From Conexibacter sp. DBS9H8 (GTDB taxonomy: Bacteria > Actinomycetota > Thermoleophilia > Solirubrobacterales > Solirubrobacteraceae): a DNA stretch of 64,000 bases. Shown piece by piece: positions 17,419-25,510 of the stretch. The stretch's first letter is position 1; every line of letters starts with the position of its first letter. The notes beneath the pieces are model-generated. The model had not been told where the DNA came from. It worked only from the letters and a program-made list of their open reading frames with translations, and did no database searches. The stretch lies in NCBI RefSeq assembly GCF_023330685.1, contig NZ_CP097128.1, positions 1,488,001 to 1,552,000 on the forward strand. Direction: 5' to 3'. The translations under genes were made by a program, and so were the position numbers.

Positions 17419-17726
17419 CAGACGGGGCCTTCCGATCGAGGGAGAGGGTCAATGAGCCTGCTCCTGCCCTACCCGGGGGTGGTGGGAGAAAACCGGCCCT
17501 GTCAGCGCACAAACGTGCGCCACCGTGTCCGGAACTGGGGATCGCGCCGGCGGAAGCTGCGGCTCAAGCCGATGGGCCGATACACCGATAACGGCCGCGG
17601 GGAGACGCCCCCGACCCAGACCGCCTTGATGATCCCGGTGACGACACCCGAACGCATGCATCCGAACCCCGTCGTCCTCACTCCCCCGCGTCGTGTGTCG
17701 CCGGGTGCGGCAAGATTGCCGGCACC
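17419..17726. other. Divergent intergenic region, SDR operon / H-NOX
   Basis: This 308-bp gap separates the minus-strand operon from the H-NOX gene. It holds the sigma-B-like promoter and a perfect inverted repeat, GCGCAC-AAAC-GTGCGC, at 17505-17520, which lies just upstream of that promoter and may be an operator. The CCGAT-rich stretch at 17572-17592 is unexplained. I see no coding sequence. Confidence 0.5.
17469..17493 (-). promoter_or_regulatory. Sigma-B-like promoter of the sugar-oxidation operon
   Basis: Read on the minus strand, GTTTTC (17493-17488), a 13-nt spacer and GGGTAG (17474-17469) match the general-stress sigma-B consensus GTTT-N12-15-GGGTAT closely. It lies about 50 bp before the SDR start codon. 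Assignment is by motif only. Confidence 0.5.
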
Positions 17727-18272
17727 GTGAAGGGCATCGTCTTCAACCTGCTCGAGCAGAGCGTGGTCGCCGACCACGGGGAGGACGTCTGGGAGGAGCT
17801 GCTCGACGTGAGCTGCCTCGATGGCGTCTACACCTCGCTGGGGAGCTATCCGGACGAGGACCTGTTCGCGCTCGTCGGCGCCGCCGCATCGGTGCTCGAG
17901 GTTCGGTCCGATGACGTCGTTCGCTGGTTCGGGCAGCGGTCGCTGCCTCTGTTCGCCGAGCGGTACCCGCAGCTGTTCTCCCGGCACGTTGATGCCCGCT
18001 CCTTCGTGCTCACTCTCAACGAGATCATCCATCCGGAGGTTCGCAAGCTCTACCCGGGCGCCATCGTCCCCGAGTTCGGGTTCGATACGTCCGACGCTGA
18101 CTGGCTGGGGATGGACTACTACTCGCCGCGCAAGCTCTGTGCCTTTGCCGAGGGCTTGTTGATCGGAGCGGGTGAGCACTACGGGCAGACCGTCACCATC
18201 GACCAGCCGCAGTGCATGAACAGAGGGGATCGGGAGTGTCGGATGAATATTCGCTTCAGCCGTACGCGTTGA
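17727..18272 (+). CDS. H-NOX haem nitric-oxide sensor
   Basis: A 181-residue haem-NO-binding protein. The key residues fall at the canonical family numbers: proximal haem ligand H102 (NEIIHPEV), P115, and the haem-propionate motif Y131-x-S133-x-R135 (DYYSPRKL). Position 140, a Tyr in O2-binding H-NOX proteins, is Phe here, so NO sensing rather than O2 binding is expected. GTG is the start. The gene overlaps the following GAF-GGDEF-EAL gene by 37 bp, the usual arrangement in which NO-bound H-NOX controls a partner cyclic-di-GMP enzyme. The partner interaction is inferred from this layout. Confidence 0.93.
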   Translation: MKGIVFNLLEQSVVADHGEDVWEELLDVSCLDGVYTSLGSYPDEDLFALVGAAASVLEVRSDDVVRWFGQRSLPLFAERYPQLFSRHVDARSFVLTLNEIIHPEVRKLYPGAIVPEFGFDTSDADWLGMDYYSPRKLCAFAEGLLIGAGEHYGQTVTIDQPQCMNRGDRECRMNIRFSRTR

Positions 18273-20278
18273 CCGAACTGCCGGAGATCCAGGCGCGGGT
18301 GGACCGTCTGGAACGTCAGCTCCGGCGCCAGCGCCTGGCCCGCCAGGAGGCCGAGAGGATCAGCGAACGTGCGACCCGTGAGCTCTATGACAAGCAGCAG
18401 GGGTTGGTGCTGCTCGAGACGGTGGCCACGGCGGCGAATGAGGCCACCGGCATCGAGCCGGCCATCGCGACGAGCCTGGAGGCGATCCGGGCGCACGCGT
18501 CCTGGCGCCTGGGACATCTGTGGCTCCGCGATCGAGCCGACGAGATGGTGTCGACGGACGTGTGGGCGGGCGACACCGATCGGCACGCCCCGTTCTGTGA
18601 GGCTTCCCGCGGCCTGCGCTTCGGCCCCGGGGTCGGACTTCCCGGCCGCGTCCTGAAGGACGGCAGGGCCGTGTGGATGTCCGATCCGGCCGGGCTTATG
18701 TCCCTCCCGCGCGACGATGCGATGCGTGCCGCGCAGCTGCGCACGGCGTTGTGCTTCCCGCTTCTGGCCGGTCCGGACGTTGTCGGTGCCCTTGAGTTCT
18801 TTGCTGACTCTGTCCTCGAGCCGGACCTGGAACTGCTCGCGCTGATGTCCCAGGCGGGGACGCAGCTGGGGCGCGTGGTTGAGCGCCAGCGGGCCGCCGA
18901 GGCACTCGTGCATCAGGCCACCCACGATGCGCTCACGGGATTGCCCAACCGGGTCTTGATCCTCGACCTGCTCAAGCGCTCACTCGCGCGTCAGTCCCGT
19001 GCCGATGGGGAGCGGACCGCGGTGTTCTTCGTCGATCTGGACGGCTTCAAGGCGATCAACGACACGCTCGGGCACGCCGCGGGCGACCGACTGCTGAGTG
19101 AGGTCGCGGCTCGCCTCAGTAGGGTCATCCGCTGTGAGGACACGCTCGGTCGACTGGGCGGCGACGAGTTTGTGATCGTGTGTGAAGCGCTCACCGATGA
19201 GTATCCCGTCGTGATGATCGCCGACCGCCTCGGCGTGAGCCTTCGCGAGCCGTTCACCCTTGACGGGGAGCAGTTTCTCGTCAGTGCGAGCATCGGCATC
19301 GCCCTTGCCGACGGCTCGGAGGAGCCAGGCGCCCTGATCGAGCAAGCCGACGCGGCGATGTATCGCTCCAAGGAGCTGGGACGCGCTCGGTACGAGTTCT
19401 TCTCCGATGCGCTGCGCGAGCGGATCGCGCATCGCCTCGAGCTGGAGAGCGCCCTGCGTCACGCCATCGCACGGGGGGAGTTGCGACTGCACTACCAACC
19501 TGAGGTCGACCTGCACACCGGTGCGATCGTCGGAGTTGAGGCGCTGCTGCGCTGGCAACGGCCGGAGGCGCTGGTGACGCCGGGCGAGTTCATCGGGCTG
19601 GCGGAGGACACGGGCCTGATCGTCCCGATCGGGACCTGGGTGCTCACGGAGGCTCTGCGCCAGCTGGCCGCCTGGGAGAACGATGCCGCGATCGCCACGA
19701 GCCCGTGGATGTCGGTCAACCTGTCAGTGCGACAGCTCTCTGACCCTGAGCTGATACCGCGCGTCACCGCGGCGCTCGAGCATCGCTGCGCCGACCCGGC
19801 ACGCCTGCTGCTCGAGGTGACCGAAAGTGTCGTCCTCGATGATGCGGAGGCGGGCCTGAGCGTGCTCACCGCGCTGCGTTGCCTCGGCACGGAGATCGGG
19901 ATCGATGATTTCGGGACCGGGTACGCCTCACTCTCCTATCTGCGCCGGTTTCCCGCCTCGGTGGTCAAGGTCGACCGCTCCTTCATCGCCGAGCTCGGGA
20001 ACGACCATCGGGCCCGGGCGATCGTGGAGGCGATCGTGACGATGAGTCGCTCGCTCGGTCTCAAGATCGTGGCTGAGGGCATCGAGACCGCTCAGCAGCT
20101 GCGGATCGTGCGCGAGCTCGGCTTTGACATCGGCCAGGGGTACCTCTTCGCCCGGCCAGGGTCGGCGGCCGACATCGGCCGGCTGCTCGGGAACGCGACC
20201 GCCTTCGGATCGCTGCTGGGGCCGGTGGCCCGGGACGAGACCGAGAGCGCGCATTCGCGGGCGGCCCTCGCCAGGTGA
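18236..20278 (+). CDS. GAF-GGDEF-EAL cyclic-di-GMP enzyme
   Basis: A 680-residue protein. A short coiled coil (residues about 15-55) leads into a GAF domain, then GGDEF (RLGGDEFVIV) and EAL domains. The cyclase motif is intact, and an RxxD inhibitory site (RCED) lies five residues before it. The EAL domain keeps EALLRW, VNLSVRQL, DDFGTGYASL, VKVDRSF and GQGYLFARP, so phosphodiesterase residues also look complete. I chose GTG 18236 because GAGGGGA lies just upstream; GTG 18212 is possible. Likely H-NOX partner, turning NO into a change of cyclic-di-GMP level; the net direction cannot be read. Confidence 0.93.
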   Translation: MSDEYSLQPYALTELPEIQARVDRLERQLRRQRLARQEAERISERATRELYDKQQGLVLLETVATAANEATGIEPAIATSLEAIRAHASWRLGHLWLRDRADEMVSTDVWAGDTDRHAPFCEASRGLRFGPGVGLPGRVLKDGRAVWMSDPAGLMSLPRDDAMRAAQLRTALCFPLLAGPDVVGALEFFADSVLEPDLELLALMSQAGTQLGRVVERQRAAEALVHQATHDALTGLPNRVLILDLLKRSLARQSRADGERTAVFFVDLDGFKAINDTLGHAAGDRLLSEVAARLSRVIRCEDTLGRLGGDEFVIVCEALTDEYPVVMIADRLGVSLREPFTLDGEQFLVSASIGIALADGSEEPGALIEQADAAMYRSKELGRARYEFFSDALRERIAHRLELESALRHAIARGELRLHYQPEVDLHTGAIVGVEALLRWQRPEALVTPGEFIGLAEDTGLIVPIGTWVLTEALRQLAAWENDAAIATSPWMSVNLSVRQLSDPELIPRVTAALEHRCADPARLLLEVTESVVLDDAEAGLSVLTALRCLGTEIGIDDFGTGYASLSYLRRFPASVVKVDRSFIAELGNDHRARAIVEAIVTMSRSLGLKIVAEGIETAQQLRIVRELGFDIGQGYLFARPGSAADIGRLLGNATAFGSLLGPVARDETESAHSRAALAR

Positions 20279-20300
20279 ACCCGGAGGTGGCGCGAACCGG

Positions 20301-20317
20301 TCGCTGCCGGGCAGCGA
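20301..20317 (+). terminator. Hairpin after the GGDEF-EAL gene
   Basis: An 8-bp perfect stem (TCGCTGCC/GGCAGCGA) around one central base, 23 bp after the stop. There is no U-tract, so terminator function is tentative. A GCGAACCGGTC-type direct repeat flanks it. Confidence 0.4.
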
Positions 20318-20364
20318 ACCGGTCAGCGGCCTCTGCAGGAGTCCCCGTCGGACTCTCGCGGTGA

Positions 20365-20436
20365 TGGGCACGGGTGGTTTCGAACCACCGACCTCTCGCG
20401 TGTGAAGCGAGCGCTCTCCCACTGAGCTACGCGCCC
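20365..20436 (-). tRNA. tRNA-Val (anticodon CAC)
   Basis: The minus strand folds into a 72-nt cloverleaf: 7-bp acceptor (GGGCGCG with CGTGCCC), D-arm GCTC/GAGC, anticodon stem CTCGC/GCGAG around TTCACAC giving anticodon CAC, and T-arm GGTGG-TTCGAAA-CCACC. The CCA end is not encoded. A TAACCT -10-like hexamer (20455-20450 on the minus strand) lies 13 nt upstream. Confidence 0.95.
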
Positions 20437-20590
20437 GTCGGGCATGTCGAGGTTAGCGGAGGGCGGCACGGTCGTCATCCCGGCTCGGGCCCCGGGCCCG
20501 CACCCCCTTCGGCCCGGCGGCGGCCACGCAGGGGTCCCCCCGCGAGCGCACCGCAACTTCGCGCGCCTCCGGTTGTTATCGGGGGGTGAA

Positions 20591-20650
20591 GGGCGGTCCG
20601 CCGCCCCCCGGCCGGCTGAGAGCCGGTGCAACCCTCGGCGCGGGGCCGAG
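20591..20650 (+). promoter_or_regulatory. Structured 5' leader of the S53 peptidase
   Basis: Three consecutive hairpins can form: GGGCGG-TCCG-CCGCCC (20591-20606), GCCGGCT/AGCCGGT (20611-20627) and CTCGGC/GCCGAG (20634-20650). They end 7 nt before the AAGGAG ribosome site. The block contains CTGAGAG and GCAACC, words shared with riboswitch cores, but I cannot fit it to a known class. It may be a cis-regulatory RNA or a protective leader. Confidence 0.4.
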
Positions 20651-20672
20651 AACGATCAAGGAGCGAGCCACG

Positions 20673-23600
20673 ATGAGACGACGACTGCGAATGCACCCCC
20701 GGAAAGCCGGCGGTCCCGCTCATCTCGGCGCTTCCCTGAGGGCGCAGCTGCTCGCCGTCGCGCTGACGCTGGGGCTGCTCGGCACCGGCGCCGTCGTGCT
20801 GGGAGTCGGGGCGGCCCAGGCGACGGCGGCCTCGGGGACCCATCTCGTGCCCGGCTGGCTGGCGGGCATCTCACGGGCCACCCGGATCGGCGCTCCGCCG
20901 GCGGGTACGCAGATGACCGTTGGGGTGGCCGTCAACGGCCCGCACCCCGCGGCCGAAGCCGCGCTGCAGGCCGCGATGTATGACCGCTCCAGCCCCGAGT
21001 ACCACCACTTTCTCACCGTCGCGCAGTTCCAGCGGCGCTTCGGGGTCAGCCCGGCGACGACGGCGGCGGTCAAGGCCTTCCTCACCTCGGGCGGCCTGAC
21101 GGTCACCGACGTCGAACCCGGCGGGGCGTACATCCTCGCCACCGGCGCTCCCGCGCAACTGGACCGTCTGTTCAACGTCACCATCAGCCGCTACAGCTAC
21201 GGCGACCATACCTTCCTGGCCAACAACGTCGCGCCGTCGGTCCCCGACAGCCTCCCGATCCGTGCCGTCCTCGGTCTCAACACGGTCGACAAGATGAGCC
21301 TGGCCAGCCTCACCGGCCACCGGGTCGCCGGCCTCCCGACCCTCCAGCGGGCCGCGGCAGTGCGGGCCTTTCTTGTGCGCCAGCACAAACGTGCCGCGCA
21401 CGCCAAACTCATTCCCGGGGTCGGCATCCAGTCCGGTAACGAGCAGGTCTACACCCCGCAGGAGCTGTGGGGCATCTACAACATGCCGGGGGCGACCACG
21501 CTCCCGAACCCGACCACCGGCCTGACGACCCCCGCGGAGCTCGCGAGCTCCCATGAAGCGCTCGGACAGGGCCAGAAGATCGGGATCATCGGTGAGGGGG
21601 AGACCTCCAGCGTCACCGCCCAGCTGCGCCTGTTCGAGAACGCCGTCGGCCTGCCGAAGATCCCGGTGCGGACGATCGAGACCGAGGGCGGGCCCGACAG
21701 CGCCTATGGGGATAACACCGGCGCAATCGAGTGGTACCTCGACTCCCAGTCCTCAACCGGAATGGCCCCCGACGCCAAGCAGCTCGACTTCTTCTTCGCC
21801 AAGACGCTCTATGACGCCGACATCCTCTCGGCCTTCAGCGCCTGGGCCAACGATCCGACCGGTCCGGCGGAGATGAACGCCAGCTTCGGCGAATGTGAGG
21901 CCAACCCGACCAACCCGGTCTCCGGCCCGCTGGCCCAGCAGCCCTACGGCACCGAACTCGGAGACGAGCTGGAGGCGGGCGCCGAACCCGTGCTCGAGCA
22001 GGCGACGATGGAGGGCCGCACCCTGTTCGCCGCCGCCGGGGACACCGGCTCGGGCTGCCCTGAGGTCGCCATCCCCGTCGCCGGGGCCGGCAACGGGGTC
22101 GCCCCCCAGCCGGTGCCGCTCGTCAACTACCCGTGCGCGAGCGCGTACGTCGTCTGTGTCGGCGGAACCGTCGTCTCCTCACCGGGCACGACGTACCCGA
22201 CCGGCGCCAACAAGCAGTCCGCGATGACCTCCTGGAGTACCGGCGGCGGCGGGTCGAGCGAGTTCATCCCCGCGCCCAGCTGGCAGTCCAAGGTCGCTCA
22301 CATCAACCACGATTGCATCTCCAACGCCTCCGGCAGCGTCGTCTACACCGGCAACGCTCCGCTCTGTCGTGGGGTGCCCGACGTCGCCGACCTGTCCGGA
22401 AACATCACCGGCGACGGGTACTTCATCTACATCGACGGGAACCCCTCCTCGGAGGGCGGAACGAGCCTGTCCAGTCCGCTGATGATGGGGCAGTGGGCCC
22501 GGATCCAGTCGGCGGCCGCAGCGAAGGTCCAGGCGGCTGGGGGCAACGGCTTCGCCGACCCGCTCATCTACCAGCTGGCGTCCAGCGCGGACACGTGCTC
22601 GGCCGCGCCGTGCGGCGGTCAGTACGGCCAGGATTTCTACGACATCACCGCCTCTGAGACCGACACCGGTAACGGCGTCTACCAGCCCGGTCCCGGCTGG
22701 GACTACGCCTCGGGCTGGGGGTCCCTGAACGTGTCGGACTTCATGCAGGCCGCGGATGGAGAGACGACCTCGCCGGTGTCCTACACGGGCACCGAGCGGC
22801 CGGCGGTGAGCGTCTGCACGGCGAGCATGAACTCGCCGGTCGGCAACGCCACCGACCCGGCCGACGTCAGCCTCGGCAACCAGCCGGGCGCGGACCTCAC
22901 CAACGCGACGCTCAGTTCGCCGAGCGCGGCGAAGATCACCGCCACCTGGACGGTCCCGGACCTCTCCCAGGGAGTGCCCCCGGACTCCAACTCGCTCACC
23001 TTCTATGTCGCGTGGGAGTACCACGGGCTCGTCTACTACGCCCAGGCGGTCGAATCGTCCGGGGGCGGCTTCACCTACAGTTCCGGGAACACCGGCCCGT
23101 TCGAAACCAAGGGCTCCCCCAACTTCGGCTCCTACACGGATACCGCAGGCTCGGCGGCGACCGGCAGCGTCAACACGACGACCGGAGTGATCACGGTGAC
23201 GGTTCCCACCAGCGAGGTGGGGTCCCCATCGGCCGGTGCGCTGCTCACCGATCCCCAGGCGTTTGATCAGGTGACCCTGGGGACGATCGACAGCTCCGAC
23301 AACCTTGCGCCGTACTCGACCGATCAGGGCCGGACCGACTCGGTCGGGGTCAACGTCGTCGTCGGCGGGGTCAAAGGCTCGAACTGCTCGCCGATGCCGG
23401 CCGGCACGGCACCGGTGCACCCGACCACGCCGGCGTCACCCAAAGGCCCGACGACGACGAAGAAGCGGCACAACCACGCAGCGGGCTGCCAGACCCGGTC
23501 GGAGATGCCGGTGACTCACATCACGGCCAAGCGCCTCAACGCCCGCTTCCTGCAGCTGCGCGGGGACGCCTTTGCCCACTGCCCCGACCGGATCGTCCAC

Positions 23601-23861
23601 GTCGGGATCGCGATCGCCCGGGTCCGCCGGTTCCATCGTCGGCTCGAGTGCGCCTTCCTCACCGGCCGACACCGGTTCACCCGCTTTGGCGGCTGTCGAC
23701 CCCACGACTACCTGCGCGCCCGTGGAACGACACGCTGGACATTCTTCCTGCGCGTCCACCTGCGGCCGGGCGTCTACCACATCTGGGAGCACGCGCTCGA
23801 CAACCGTCACCGCGCGACCCGGAACGTCGCCGGCCGCTACGTGTTCCTGCGCGTACGCTGA
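20673..23861 (+). CDS. Secreted S53 (sedolisin/kumamolisin-type) serine peptidase
   Basis: About 1062 residues. Signal peptide (LLAVALTLGLLGTGAVVLGVG, then Ala-rich cleavage region), a pro-kumamolisin propeptide (residues about 45-210), then the catalytic domain. The sedolisin Glu/Asp pair is E and D in EWYLD, the oxyanion Asp is in FAAAGDTGSG, the nucleophile Ser is in GGTSLSSP, and the C-terminal calcium loop is in FYDITASETDTGNG. Some 370 further residues follow, ending in an unusual Arg/His-rich block of about 110 residues with four cysteines. An exported, acid-active, self-processing endopeptidase is expected. I chose ATG 20673 with AAGGAG at 20658-20663. Confidence 0.9.
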   Translation: MRRRLRMHPRKAGGPAHLGASLRAQLLAVALTLGLLGTGAVVLGVGAAQATAASGTHLVPGWLAGISRATRIGAPPAGTQMTVGVAVNGPHPAAEAALQAAMYDRSSPEYHHFLTVAQFQRRFGVSPATTAAVKAFLTSGGLTVTDVEPGGAYILATGAPAQLDRLFNVTISRYSYGDHTFLANNVAPSVPDSLPIRAVLGLNTVDKMSLASLTGHRVAGLPTLQRAAAVRAFLVRQHKRAAHAKLIPGVGIQSGNEQVYTPQELWGIYNMPGATTLPNPTTGLTTPAELASSHEALGQGQKIGIIGEGETSSVTAQLRLFENAVGLPKIPVRTIETEGGPDSAYGDNTGAIEWYLDSQSSTGMAPDAKQLDFFFAKTLYDADILSAFSAWANDPTGPAEMNASFGECEANPTNPVSGPLAQQPYGTELGDELEAGAEPVLEQATMEGRTLFAAAGDTGSGCPEVAIPVAGAGNGVAPQPVPLVNYPCASAYVVCVGGTVVSSPGTTYPTGANKQSAMTSWSTGGGGSSEFIPAPSWQSKVAHINHDCISNASGSVVYTGNAPLCRGVPDVADLSGNITGDGYFIYIDGNPSSEGGTSLSSPLMMGQWARIQSAAAAKVQAAGGNGFADPLIYQLASSADTCSAAPCGGQYGQDFYDITASETDTGNGVYQPGPGWDYASGWGSLNVSDFMQAADGETTSPVSYTGTERPAVSVCTASMNSPVGNATDPADVSLGNQPGADLTNATLSSPSAAKITATWTVPDLSQGVPPDSNSLTFYVAWEYHGLVYYAQAVESSGGGFTYSSGNTGPFETKGSPNFGSYTDTAGSAATGSVNTTTGVITVTVPTSEVGSPSAGALLTDPQAFDQVTLGTIDSSDNLAPYSTDQGRTDSVGVNVVVGGVKGSNCSPMPAGTAPVHPTTPASPKGPTTTKKRHNHAAGCQTRSEMPVTHITAKRLNARFLQLRGDAFAHCPDRIVHVGIAIARVRRFHRRLECAFLTGRHRFTRFGGCRPHDYLRARGTTRWTFFLRVHLRPGVYHIWEHALDNRHRATRNVAGRYVFLRVR

Positions 23862-24008
23862 CGGTCCCCGAGACGCCCGTGCGCTGATCCCCGGAGGCTG
23901 CGGATTGGCGGACGGGCGTCCGCGCGCTGGTGACCGACACCATCATGTGCCCGGCACCGCCTGGCGAGGTTCGCCCACGTGGGTGGGCTCGCTGGGCGGT
24001 GGGGCGCG

Positions 24009-25094
24009 TCATCCCGTCGTGCGGCGAAGCACCGAAACGGTCCCTGACTTCTGGTTGACGACATAGACGGTCCCTTTGGGACCAACGGCCACACCTTGCG
24101 GTTGGGATCCTACCTTGACGGTCGCGCTGACGGTATCGGCGGCGACGTTGATGATCGACACGGTATTGGAGAGGCTGTTGTTCACGAAGAGCACACCTAG
24201 CTTCCGGTCGAGAGCGACACCGTGGGGTGACTTGCCGACCGCGATATCAGTGACCACGGCGCCGTTACGGATCACCGCCACCTGCCCACTACCTGCGACG
24301 CCCACGTAGATCGTGTTGGCGCGGGGATCCGTCGCAACGTTCCAGGGGTGGGGGCCGACGGTGATCGTCTTGGTCACCGTCATGGTGGACAGGTTGACCA
24401 CGCTTACACTGTCGCCGGCCGGATCGACCGTCCCGGTGAGTGTGACTCCGGTGTTGGCCACATAAGCGGTGCGGGTGCCCGCGTCGACGGCCACGCCCCA
24501 CGGATTGGCCCCGACGGCGAGCCCCGCAGGGTTGACAACCTTGTTGGTCAGCGTGTTTACGACGTAGAGCCTGCTCTGGGCGACGTCTGTGACGAACGCC
24601 TCGTGAAGTCGGTTCGAGACCGCCAGGCCGTGCAGGTGGGCTCCGACGGGCAGCTCCTTGATCACCGCGTCGGTCCGGGCGTTGATGACGTCGAGATAGC
24701 CTCGCGCGATGTCGGTGACATACACCCGCTGGGTCTTGGCGTCGACCACGACGGTATGGACCGTCCCGCCCAACTTGATGGTTCCGGATATCTTCCCCGT
24801 CCGCGTGTCGATGACCGTCAGCGTGCCGGCGGCGAGGTTGCTCACGAAGAGCTTGTGCAGCTGAGGGTCGACCCCCGGAAAGTGGGGCGTCGACCCTGCC
24901 GGCCAGGTTGCGACCACGTGATAGCTCGGCGGCGCGGGACGGTTCGCCGACGTCGCCGAGCTGCCTGCTGCCGCGACCTGCTTCGGCGCCGGGTTTCCGG
25001 CTGCGGACGCACTCTGGCTCCCGCACGCCGTCAGGGCCAAGCCCATCAGCGCGACCGAAGCGCCGCCCTTGGTCTTGAGGATCGTGTTCTTCAT
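24009..25094 (-). CDS. YVTN beta-propeller lipoprotein
   Basis: A 361-residue exported lipoprotein: basic N-terminus, hydrophobic core and lipobox LTAC with lipidated C24, then a Ser/Ala/Pro-rich linker. From about residue 60 there are seven or so propeller repeats of about 42 residues with YV(T/A)N-like strands (KLFVSNLAAGTLTVID, RVYVTDIARGYLDVIN, TAYVANTGV, VLFVNNSLSNTVSIIN). Function in such proteins is usually binding or scaffolding on the cell surface; no catalytic motif is seen. AGGAGG lies 6 nt before the ATG. Base composition looks somewhat less GC-rich than its neighbours (not measured), so recent acquisition is possible. Confidence 0.85.
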   Translation of the reverse strand: MKNTILKTKGGASVALMGLALTACGSQSASAAGNPAPKQVAAAGSSATSANRPAPPSYHVVATWPAGSTPHFPGVDPQLHKLFVSNLAAGTLTVIDTRTGKISGTIKLGGTVHTVVVDAKTQRVYVTDIARGYLDVINARTDAVIKELPVGAHLHGLAVSNRLHEAFVTDVAQSRLYVVNTLTNKVVNPAGLAVGANPWGVAVDAGTRTAYVANTGVTLTGTVDPAGDSVSVVNLSTMTVTKTITVGPHPWNVATDPRANTIYVGVAGSGQVAVIRNGAVVTDIAVGKSPHGVALDRKLGVLFVNNSLSNTVSIINVAADTVSATVKVGSQPQGVAVGPKGTVYVVNQKSGTVSVLRRTTG

Positions 25095-25140
25095 CTATGG
25101 CCTCCTGTGCTCTGAGTTCTCCATCTGGGAGGCCCATCGC

Positions 25141-25167
25141 ACGCTAAATGTACGGACAATTTAGCGT
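25141..25167. promoter_or_regulatory. AT-rich palindromic operator upstream of the YVTN lipoprotein
   Basis: A perfect 9-bp inverted repeat, ACGCTAAAT and ATTTAGCGT, separated by 9 bp, 46 bp before the lipoprotein start. In DNA this GC-rich an AT-rich palindrome of this size is a strong candidate repressor site (TetR or MarR-like spacing); the inner TGTACGGACA is itself nearly symmetric. Confidence 0.55.
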
Positions 25168-25510
25168 ACCCTCCCGGGAGGCCGGTCAAACGGAGGCGTG
25201 GCGATGGCGGTGACGCGCCGGCGGCCGTCGACCTCACCTGGACTGCTCGCATCCTGGTTTGGCGGCGTGGTTCCTGGGCCGACCGGCGTTCCCCTCCCGC
25301 TAACGGTCCCGGTACGTGCAAGCCGGGAGCGCCGGAGATGTCAGCCCGAGGCCCAAGAGGGTGAGCAGGCTCCTGGACAGGCCCCCGACGCAAAATGTGC
25401 TGCACAGCACACGGATCGCGCCGCCGGGGCCGGCGGTCGCATCGAGGACGTGGAAGCGCTGTGCCGGGATGCCGCCGGCGGGTCAGTTCGACCCTCGTAG
25501 AATCAATGCC
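25168..25510. other. Intergenic region before the alcohol dehydrogenase
   Basis: No convincing gene in 343 bp. It contains a TGTGCTG-CA-CAGCACA inverted repeat at 25396-25411 and, at the end, a TAGAAT -10 hexamer (25498-25503) 7 nt before the dehydrogenase ATG. Confidence 0.45.

Noticed and set aside
18212..18235. GTG 18212 as start of the GGDEF-EAL protein
   Set aside because: GTG 18236 has GAGGGGA at the right distance; 18212 has none. It remains possible.
20611..20650. TPP riboswitch because of CTGAGAG
   Set aside because: The second thi-box half (ACCTGATCTGG) is absent; compare the genuine one at 33073-33160.
20586..20672. Upstream start for the S53 peptidase
   Set aside because: It would put 29 residues before the signal peptide, and the region is a structured leader ending in a ribosome site for ATG 20673.
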